Notes under the pieces: generated by a model | Database searches by the model: none | What the model was told of the DNA's origin: nothing | Seen by the model: only the letters and a program-made list of their open reading frames with translations | Made by a program: the position numbers and the translations under genes | In this document: positions 1 to 4,872 of the stretch, in pieces | How positions within the stretch are numbered: the stretch's first letter is position 1 | Layout: every line of letters begins with the position of its first letter | Assembly: GCA_003152595.1 (NCBI GenBank) | Contig: PMAM01000061.1 | Coordinates: 1 to 8,070, forward strand | DNA: 8,070 bases | Direction: 5' to 3' | Source: Acidobacterium sp. | GTDB taxonomy: Bacteria > Acidobacteriota > Terriglobia > Terriglobales > Acidobacteriaceae

Positions 1-1601
1 CCATAATTCAGCGCCTCGCGAAAGTTCAGCCCATAGCCGATCCCGCTCCGGTAATTCACCGACAGCACGATGTAGCCCAGGCTCGCCAGATACTGGTTCA
101 TCCCGTACGCGTCGGAGTAGTAGTCCATGTAGTGCCAGCCCAGCAGCATCTGCCGCCGCGACCCGCCATGAAAGAAGACGATGGCCGGATGCCGCTTTCC
201 ATTCTCAGCCGACGCCGGCAAGAACAGCTGCCCGTGAATCTTCATCCCATCCGCGGCCGACAAAATCACCTGCTGCGGTGTGAGCATCTTCGCCGCCGGA
301 AACTCCGCCGGCATCATCTGCGGTGCCAGGTCCTGCATCTCGCCGTTGCCTTTGACCACCGCTGGCCGAATCGGCACCTTCGCATCGGCCCGCAGCACCG
401 CTACCGTCCCATCCGGCGCAATCACCGGCACCACTTCCAGACCGTCGCCATGGGTCAGCTCACGCGGCGATCCCTTATCCGCGCTCATCACCCACAAGTG
501 CCGCCGGTCGATGTCCAGCGGATCGCCGGCGCTTTGGTTCGACGAGTACACCAGCGTCTTCCGGTCCTTGCTGAACGCGATGTAGTCGACCTCGAACTCG
601 CCCGGCGTCAGATCGGTCGCCGTGCCTCCGCTCGCTGCAACCGAATCCAGGTGCAGCCAGCCACTCCCCTCCCAGGGAAAGACGATGCGCCCATCCGCAG
701 TCCAGTACAGTTGCTGATCTTCCGACTCCGTCCCGTGAAACACGCTGCCCGGCCCCTCGTGCGCGCGCCAGATCTCGTGCCCCTGTCCTGTCCCCACATC
801 CGCAACACGCAGCGACCACGGCTGCGCACTGCGCCGCGGCTTAAAGTCAACCCCCGACGTATCCGGCGGAATCCGCACGAACGCAATCTGCCGGCTGTCC
901 GGCGACCACACCGGCTCGCGGTCGATCTCGGTCGAGGGATCCAGATACCGCAGCGCTTTCTCGTCAAACGAGTAGACGCCTACAAACCCGTGATCCCCGC
1001 GTCCGCTCACAAACGCCAGCCACTTTCCATCCGGCGACCACTCCAGCGACCCGAGCCGCCCACGCGCATGAAATAACTGCACCGGTTTCGCCGCCGCATC
1101 CCGCAAATCCAGCGTCCAAATCTGATCATCTTTCAGATACGCCGCGGTCGCCCCGTCCGGCGAGACGGCCGGCGATCGTCCCGCCGCCAGCTTGTGCGCA
1201 TCGCCGCCATGAACGCCGACCATCCAGATCTCTTCCTCAATACCGCCCGTCAGCATCGCCGGATTCGCCGGCGGCTTCTCCGGAAACTCAAAGTCGCCAC
1301 CGCTGACATAGAGGATGTGTTCCCCATCCGGCGTCCAGACAATGTCTCCCAGGTCCACCGCATCGTCCGCGTCGTCGTTCGTCACGCGATGCACGGTATA
1401 GGCCGACCCGCTCGGTTCCGCAACCCAGATGTTGCGCTTGCCCTCCTGGTTCGCGATCCACAAGAACGCGCCGCCCTTCGGCGCCGCCTGCAGCGCCGAG
1501 CAAAACGGCGCGCTCAGCACCTGGTCCAGCGTGAAGCTTTGCGCACCGGCTGCAAGAGAAAACACAAAAGCGCAAACAACGACGGCAAGCCGTTTCATCA
1601 T
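1..1601 (-). CDS. Secreted S9-family (DPP-IV/prolyl oligopeptidase-like) serine peptidase, C-terminus cut off by window edge
   Basis: I read 533 codons without a stop from the ATG at 1601 down to base 1, where the gene leaves the window. The start has a second ATG directly after it and a GAGG about 7 bases upstream. Residues 1-20 form a typical signal peptide (KR, then a hydrophobic run, then AGA before QS), so export to the periplasm or beyond is likely. Residues ~85-405 contain repeated beta-propeller (PD40-type) units: VWTPDGEHILYV (~88), AVSPDGATAAYL (~145), EWSPDGKWLAFV (~187), VWSPDSRQIAFV (~231), AFSKDRKTLVYS (~342). From ~445 an alpha/beta-hydrolase domain begins, with FFHGGSRRQM (~477-485), which matches the HGGP.xxQ oxyanion-hole region of this family, and GYIVLSVNYRSGIGYG (~509-524). 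The catalytic GxSxGG serine and the Asp and His lie beyond the edge, so activity cannot be judged. The family cleaves peptides, often after proline; the exact substrate is unknown. It is divergent from xseA. Confidence 0.9.
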   Translation of the reverse strand, partial: MMKRLAVVVCAFVFSLAAGAQSFTLDQVLSAPFCSALQAAPKGGAFLWIANQEGKRNIWVAEPSGSAYTVHRVTNDDADDAVDLGDIVWTPDGEHILYVSGGDFEFPEKPPANPAMLTGGIEEEIWMVGVHGGDAHKLAAGRSPAVSPDGATAAYLKDDQIWTLDLRDAAAKPVQLFHARGRLGSLEWSPDGKWLAFVSGRGDHGFVGVYSFDEKALRYLDPSTEIDREPVWSPDSRQIAFVRIPPDTSGVDFKPRRSAQPWSLRVADVGTGQGHEIWRAHEGPGSVFHGTESEDQQLYWTADGRIVFPWEGSGWLHLDSVAASGGTATDLTPGEFEVDYIAFSKDRKTLVYSSNQSAGDPLDIDRRHLWVMSADKGSPRELTHGDGLEVVPVIAPDGTVAVLRADAKVPIRPAVVKGNGEMQDLAPQMMPAEFPAAKMLTPQQVILSAADGMKIHGQLFLPASAENGKRHPAIVFFHGGSRRQMLLGWHYMDYYSDAYGMNQYLASLGYIVLSVNYRSGIGYGLNFREALNY

Positions 1602-1631
1602 CGACAATCCTCGCGTGTTCAAGATTCGCCC

Positions 1632-1660
1632 ATTATCCCGATCGTCCCCTCCGATTTCAA
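1632..1660 (-). promoter_or_regulatory. Sigma-70-type promoter of the S9 peptidase gene
   Basis: On the minus strand TTGAAA (1660-1655, five of six consensus bases) and GATAAT (1637-1632, five of six) are separated by exactly 17 bases. Transcription would start near 1625, leaving a leader of roughly 24 bases that contains the GAGG ribosome-binding site before the ATG at 1601. Both boxes are seen directly; promoter activity is inferred. Confidence 0.55.
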
Positions 1661-1673
1661 ATCCGCCCGGTTC

Positions 1674-1679
1674 TATACT
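1674..1679 (+). promoter_or_regulatory. Putative -10 box of the xseA-glmM operon
   Basis: TATACT (five of six bases of TATAAT) lies 8 bases before the GTG start of xseA. A start site at the usual 6-8 bases downstream would fall on or next to the GTG, so the message would be leaderless. No Shine-Dalgarno sequence is visible in front of this GTG, which agrees with that. A good -35 box at the expected distance is not seen, so confidence is limited. Confidence 0.4.
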
Positions 1680-1687
1680 CAGCAGTT

Positions 1688-3109
1688 GTGAACTCTTCGC
1701 CCAGCTCTCGGCAGCAGCCCGACCACCAGCTTGGCTTGTCGTTTGAGTCGGCCCCAGCGGCGATCGCCCGCCACATCTGGAAGGTCGGCGACCTCGTCGG
1801 TGAAGTCCGCCTCCACGTTGAACGGGAATACGGCGACCTCTGGGTCGAAGGCGAAATCTCGAACCTGCGTCCCGCGCCATCAGGCCACGTCTACTTCACA
1901 CTCAAAGACGGCGACGCGCAGCTGCCGGCCGTTCTCTTCCGCAAACAGGCCTCGCTGCTCCGCTTCAAACCAGCCGACGGCCTGCACGTCCTGCTTCGCG
2001 GCAAAATCTCCATCTACGAGCAGCGCGGACAAATGCAGCTGGTTGCCGAGTTCCTTGAACCCGTCGGCGCCGGCTCCCTGCAAATCGCGTTCGAGCAACT
2101 CAAGCAGCGCCTGGAAGCGCGCGGCCTCTTCGACCCCGCGGGCAAGAAGCCTCTCCCGGCATTCCCGCACTGCGTCGGCATCGTCACCTCGCCCACTGGC
2201 GCTGTTATCCGCGACTTTATCAACATCGTCAGCCGCCGCCACGCGGGCCTGCATGTGCTGCTCTATCCTGCGCTCGTTCAGGGCGAAGCCGCCGCTGCTG
2301 AAGTTGCTGCCGGCATCGCGTACTTTAACCGCTCCCGCACTGTGGACGTCATCGTGGTCGCGCGCGGCGGCGGCTCGCTCGAAGACCTCGCCCCTTTCAA
2401 CTCCGAGTTTCTCGCCGAAGCCATCTTTCGGTCCGAAATCCCCGTCATCTCCGCCGTCGGTCACGAGACCGATTTCACCATCGCGGATTTCGTTGCCGAT
2501 CTGCGGGCTCCCACGCCATCGGCCGCAGCCGAGCTCGTCACTGCTGCCCTGCACAACGTGGCGGACCGGGTCTATACCCTCGACCAGCGCCTCCTTCGTG
2601 CCATCCGCTATCGCCTGATGCAGGCTTCGCAGGCCATGGTCCGCGTTCGCATGGAGTCAATCCTCCTTCGTGGACGCGACCATCTGCGCCGCCGCCAACA
2701 GCGCGTCGATGACCTCGCGCTCCGCCTGGAATCGCAGTGGCACGCCCGTCATCGCCGGCTTTCGGAGAAACTGCACGATCTCTCCGCGCGACTCCTGCGC
2801 CAGGATGTTAGCGCTCGCACCGGCGTTGCGCGCGAACGACTCGCTGCCCTCGACGGGCGCATGAACCGTGCCCAGCGCGATCGCATCCGCGCATTGCGCG
2901 ACCGGGAGTCCGCCGTGGCTCGGCAGCTCAACAGTCTCTCTCCACTCGCGGTCCTCAGCCGCGGCTATGCTTTGGTGTACGACGAACGCGGCATGCTGAT
3001 AAAAGATACAGAGAACATCGCACAAGGTCAGTCGATCGTTGCCCGGCTCGCTCGCGGTCGCATCCGCAGCCGGGTCACTGCGGTCGAGAAAGATACGCAG
3101 GGCTCATGA
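1688..3109 (+). CDS. xseA: Exodeoxyribonuclease VII large subunit XseA
   Basis: The 473-residue product is the catalytic subunit of exonuclease VII, a cytoplasmic, metal-independent nuclease that degrades single-stranded DNA from both ends into short oligonucleotides together with several XseB subunits. An N-terminal OB-fold (~30-125) carries WVEGEISNLRPAPSGHVYFTLK and LRGKISIYEQRGQMQL. The nuclease domain (~126-310) shows ARGGGSLEDLAPFN (225-238) and the family signature AVGHETDFTIADFVADLRAP (256-275), with H259, D262, D267 and D271. An Arg/Gln-rich, probably helical region (~290-415) corresponds to the long coiled-coil arm that binds XseB. The C-terminal LSRGYALVYDERG (423-435) is typical. 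Length is close to that of E. coli XseA. Translation starts at GTG; no upstream in-frame start is visible and the first conserved block (WKVGDLVGEV) begins at residue 31. It overlaps glmM by 4 bases (ATGA), so they are surely cotranscribed. No xseB lies within the window. Confidence 0.97.
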   Translation: MNSSPSSRQQPDHQLGLSFESAPAAIARHIWKVGDLVGEVRLHVEREYGDLWVEGEISNLRPAPSGHVYFTLKDGDAQLPAVLFRKQASLLRFKPADGLHVLLRGKISIYEQRGQMQLVAEFLEPVGAGSLQIAFEQLKQRLEARGLFDPAGKKPLPAFPHCVGIVTSPTGAVIRDFINIVSRRHAGLHVLLYPALVQGEAAAAEVAAGIAYFNRSRTVDVIVVARGGGSLEDLAPFNSEFLAEAIFRSEIPVISAVGHETDFTIADFVADLRAPTPSAAAELVTAALHNVADRVYTLDQRLLRAIRYRLMQASQAMVRVRMESILLRGRDHLRRRQQRVDDLALRLESQWHARHRRLSEKLHDLSARLLRQDVSARTGVARERLAALDGRMNRAQRDRIRALRDRESAVARQLNSLSPLAVLSRGYALVYDERGMLIKDTENIAQGQSIVARLARGRIRSRVTAVEKDTQGS

Positions 3110-4449
3110 GAAAGCTGTTCGGGACGGACGGCATCCGCGCGGTGGCCGGCGAAGCACCGCTCGATAGAAAGACCATCTACGCAGTTGGACTCGCCCTCGC
3201 CCATCAGCTCAACGGCTCGCACGCGCAGCCGAAAGTTCTCCTGGGCATGGACACGCGCGAGTCCTCCGGCTGGATTGCCGACACCATCGCAGCCGGCCTG
3301 AGAGAAGGCGGCGCCCAGGTTGAAAATGCCGGAGTCGTAACCACGCCCGCCATCGCGTACCTGGCTCGCCAGCATGGATTTTCCGCTGGCGTTGTCATCT
3401 CCGCCTCGCACAATCCCTGGCAGGATAACGGCATTAAGGTTTTCGGCGGCGACGGTTACAAATTACCCGACGAAACCGAGGTTCGTATCGAAGCGGAGAT
3501 TTTCAGGCGGCTCGAAAACGTCCAGGCTCCTGGTCCAGACGCAGCCCCGGTCGTCAATGAGAAATATCGCAGAGACTACGAGCAGTTCCTGCGTTCGGCC
3601 TTCCCGGACCTCAACCTCAACGGCCTTCGCGTTGTCCTGGATTGCGCCAATGGCGCGGCTTCCGCTATCGCGCCCGAGCTGTTCGCTCACCTCGCCGGCA
3701 CCATTCATCTCACCCATACGTCGCCTGACGGCCGCAACATCAACGCCAACTGCGGCGCTTTGCATCCGGAAGTCGTTGCCGCCGAAACGAAGAACCTCAA
3801 GGCCGATCTCGGTGTCACCTTTGACGGCGATGCCGACCGCGCCATGTTCGCCGACGCACACGGCAACGTCGTCAACGGCGACGCCATCATGCTCCTGGCC
3901 GCACGTGACATGAAAGAGCGGGGAATTCTTCGCAACGACACCGTTGTCGCTACCACCATGTCCAACATGGGGCTCGAAGCAGCGCTGCGCCGCGACGCCA
4001 TCCGCATGCTTCGCGCTCCAGTCGGAGATAAATATGTCCTTGAGCGCATGCAGCAGGAACAGGCCTCCCTCGGCGGCGAACAATCGGGTCACATTCTTTT
4101 TCCACATCTCGCCACCACCGGCGATGGACTGCTCACCTCGCTCGTCGTCCTTGACATTCTCCGCCGCTCCGGCCGCGCGCTCCACGAGATCGTGGCAGAC
4201 CTCAAGGTCTTTCCCCAGGTCATCGTCAATGTCCGCGTCCGCGAAAAGAAGCCCCTCGACCAAATTGCAACCGTCACAGATACAATTCGTGCCGCCGAAG
4301 CCGAACTCGCGGAGACCGGTCGCGTTGTTGTTCGCTACTCCGGGACCGAAGCCCTTGCCCGCGTCATGATCGAAGCCGAATCGGAAGAAGCCATGCGCCG
4401 CCATGCCGACCGCATCGCCGATGCGATTCGGGCCGAACTGGGAGCCTGA
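3106..4449 (+). CDS. glmM: Phosphoglucosamine mutase GlmM
   Basis: The product (447 residues, usual length) converts glucosamine-6-phosphate to glucosamine-1-phosphate, the step before UDP-GlcNAc formation for peptidoglycan and LPS; it is cytoplasmic. It belongs to the alpha-D-phosphohexomutase family. Visible are the N-terminal KLFGTDGIRA, the phosphoserine loop ISASHNPWQDNGIKVFGGDG (98-117) with catalytic Ser101, the Mg-binding loop FDGDADR (239-245, Asp240/242/244), the sugar-binding loop GGEQSGH (323-329) and the C-terminal phosphate-binding loop RYSGTEALAR (410-419). Family members usually have GTEP in that last loop; here it is GTEA, a mild variation that keeps Arg410, Ser412 and Thr414. 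The ATG overlaps the xseA stop (ATGA), and an AGGG lies 4 bases upstream, so translational coupling to xseA is likely. The usual partners glmS, glmU or cdaA are not in the window. Confidence 0.97.
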   Translation: MRKLFGTDGIRAVAGEAPLDRKTIYAVGLALAHQLNGSHAQPKVLLGMDTRESSGWIADTIAAGLREGGAQVENAGVVTTPAIAYLARQHGFSAGVVISASHNPWQDNGIKVFGGDGYKLPDETEVRIEAEIFRRLENVQAPGPDAAPVVNEKYRRDYEQFLRSAFPDLNLNGLRVVLDCANGAASAIAPELFAHLAGTIHLTHTSPDGRNINANCGALHPEVVAAETKNLKADLGVTFDGDADRAMFADAHGNVVNGDAIMLLAARDMKERGILRNDTVVATTMSNMGLEAALRRDAIRMLRAPVGDKYVLERMQQEQASLGGEQSGHILFPHLATTGDGLLTSLVVLDILRRSGRALHEIVADLKVFPQVIVNVRVREKKPLDQIATVTDTIRAAEAELAETGRVVVRYSGTEALARVMIEAESEEAMRRHADRIADAIRAELGA

Positions 4450-4455
4450 GCATTA

Positions 4456-4470
4456 GTCCCAAAATGGGAC
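4456..4470. other. Perfect dyad GTCCCAAAATGGGAC after glmM
   Basis: GTCCCA and TGGGAC form a 6-bp stem with a three-base loop, starting 7 bases after the glmM stop. No T-run follows on the plus strand (AATGCGCC comes next), so it is not a classic intrinsic terminator. It could be a 3' stabilising hairpin, a U-tract-less terminator, or a 15-bp symmetric protein-binding site. It lies about 40 bases upstream of the TATACT box at 4513, a position where an operator or activator site could act. Confidence 0.45.
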
Positions 4471-4512
4471 AATGCGCCATTCAACGAACCCGCTAATTCT
4501 GCCGATCAGAGC

Positions 4513-4518
4513 TATACT
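4513..4518 (+). promoter_or_regulatory. Putative -10 box for the intergenic structured RNA
   Basis: TATACT is the same hexamer as in front of xseA. A start 7 bases downstream would be at about 4525, exactly the first base of the 8-bp helix GAAGTAGC/GCTACTTC. A convincing -35 hexamer is not seen at 16-18 bases upstream. The box also overlaps the outer CTGCTG arm of the inverted repeat. Activity is inferred from this coincidence of position only. Confidence 0.3.
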
Positions 4519-4569
4519 GCTGTCGAAGTAGCTCCCGAAAGGGGTGCATTCCCTCCCGGGAGGTTTGTG

Positions 4570-4677
4570 CTACTTCATCAGCAGCACAAGGACCAATAGG
4601 ATCACGATCGCTATAACAAACCGCCAGTCAATGGCGACTGTTATGGCGATTCGTGTCCAGGACGGTCTTTTGTCCAT
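4570..4677 (-). CDS. Putative 35-residue single-membrane-helix peptide
   Basis: This small frame starts at the ATG at 4677, 7 bases after a full AAGGAGG. The same frame is open further upstream to a GTG at 4779, but that start has no usable ribosome-binding site, so the shorter form is preferred. The peptide has a basic N-terminus (MDKRPSWTR), a short amphipathic stretch ending in DWR (residues 17-19), then an unbroken hydrophobic run of about 15 residues rich in Ile, Val and Leu (~20-34) and a terminal Lys. This predicts one transmembrane helix with the N-terminus inside. Codon use is unlike its neighbours, with AGA, ATA and CTA present. It lies 195 bases downstream of polA in the same direction. 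The whole frame lies on the strand opposite the candidate structured RNA, so it may be a by-product of that RNA or a type I toxin-like peptide controlled by it. No family is recognised. Confidence 0.4.
   Translation of the reverse strand: MDKRPSWTRIAITVAIDWRFVIAIVILLVLVLLMK
4599..4658. repeat. 60-bp near-perfect inverted repeat (24-bp hairpin)
   Basis: The arms pair as follows: GGA 4599-4601 with TCC 4656-4658; CACGA 4603-4607 with TCGTG 4651-4655; T4608 with A4649; CGCTATAACA 4609-4618 with TGTTATGGCG 4639-4648 (one T-G); and CGCCA 4622-4626 with TGGCG 4632-4636 around the loop GTCAA. T4602 and T4650 are bulged, and a 3x2 internal loop (AAC/AC) separates the last two helices. It lies wholly within the 35-codon minus-strand frame and forms domain II of the candidate RNA. 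Confidence 0.75.
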
Positions 4678-4684
4678 GGGCCTG

Positions 4685-4691
4685 CCTCCTT
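4685..4691 (-). promoter_or_regulatory. Shine-Dalgarno AAGGAGG of the 35-residue peptide, inside a helix
   Basis: On the minus strand AAGGAGG sits 7 bases before the ATG at 4677, an ideal arrangement. It could pair with CCCGCCTCCTT about 96 bases upstream on the same strand (4797-4787), which would hide the site; one C-A mismatch interrupts 10 pairs. A competing local pairing, GGGCC (4705-4701) with GGCCC (4682-4678), would leave the site exposed in a loop. The two folds cannot form together, so switching is possible but unproven. Confidence 0.4.
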
Positions 4692-4801
4692 CATCGGAAC
4701 GGCCCGCAGGTCGTTGGGCGGCCAGCGGGACCGTCAGCCCAATCTTCCGGGCCGATCTCCGGCATTGCCGCAAGTGCACCCTTTGTAAGGAGGCGGGCTC
4801 A

Positions 4802-4872
4802 GTCTAAGTCGACGCGTCTGCACTGCAACGCAGCGCCCATCACTTTCCCGTCGAAAAGTAACGTTCCCCTGG
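4802..4872. other. Gene-free spacer next to the polA stop, only weak hairpins
   Basis: On the plus strand TCGACG (4809-4814) can pair with CGTCGA (4849-4854) around a CTGC/GCAG hairpin (4818-4821/4830-4833), which might be a further domain of the structured RNA. On the minus strand, 13 bases after the polA stop, ACUUUUC and GGAAAGU (4859-4842) form a 7-bp stem with a GACG loop and one G-U. No T-run follows it, so it is only a weak candidate for a polA terminator. The two folds exclude each other. I see no gene here. Confidence 0.3.

Larger units (their letters stand above)
4525..4801 (+). ncRNA. Candidate structured non-coding RNA filling the glmM-polA interval
   Basis: The plus strand can fold into successive domains with little unpaired sequence. 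Domain I: GAAGTAGC (4525-4532) pairs with GCTACTTC (4569-4576), enclosing a UCCC-GAAA-GGGG hairpin (4533-4544) and a CCUC-CCGG-GAGG hairpin (4552-4563). Domain II: a 24-bp hairpin (4599-4658). Then a hairpin with a UCUU loop (4660-4675). Domain III: a 15-bp helix (4677-4691 with 4787-4801) around CGGCCCG/CGGGCCG (4700-4706/4748-4754), TTGGGC/GCCCAA (4714-4719/4737-4742) and CGGC-ATT-GCCG (4760-4770). Six pairs are not Watson-Crick (4533/4544, 4612/4645, 4664/4671, 4665/4670, 4679/4799, 4683/4795). All are G-U on this strand and A-C on the other, which favours the plus strand. I found no RNase P, tmRNA, SRP or familiar riboswitch signature. The folding was done by eye, the 5' end rests on the TATACT box, and the 3' end is uncertain. 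Confidence 0.45.

Noticed and set aside
132..1076. A 314-codon plus-strand frame at the left end
   Set aside because: It lies opposite the S9 peptidase, which is the real gene by its signal peptide, propeller repeats and hydrolase motifs.
1570..1601. Lipoprotein signal in the S9 peptidase (Cys10 in a hydrophobic run)
   Set aside because: VVVC is not a lipobox because it lacks the small residue before Cys, and a normal AGA-Q cleavage site follows.
4520..4590. CTGATGA on the minus strand followed by a stem, resembling a hammerhead ribozyme core
   Set aside because: After the stem the sequence reads TCGAC and not GAAA, the closing pair is A-U rather than G-C, and no matching cleavage site or third stem exists.
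4525..4801. Retron msr-msd, tmRNA, RNase P RNA, SRP RNA or a common riboswitch
   Set aside because: No reverse transcriptase is nearby, and none of the signature sequences (GAGGAAAGUCC, a tag frame with CCA end, GGAAGCAG, B12 box, TPP or GEMM motifs) is present.
4544..4807. An 87-codon plus-strand frame ending in CRKCTLCKEAGSV that looks like a zinc ribbon
   Set aside because: It has no ribosome-binding site, only one CxxC, and low-complexity content, and it overlaps the helices of the candidate RNA and the better-supported minus-strand peptide.
4842..4859. Intrinsic terminator of polA
   Set aside because: A 7-bp stem is possible on the minus strand but it is AU-rich, contains a G-U pair and is followed by GATGGGCGC with no T-run, so I did not call a terminator.
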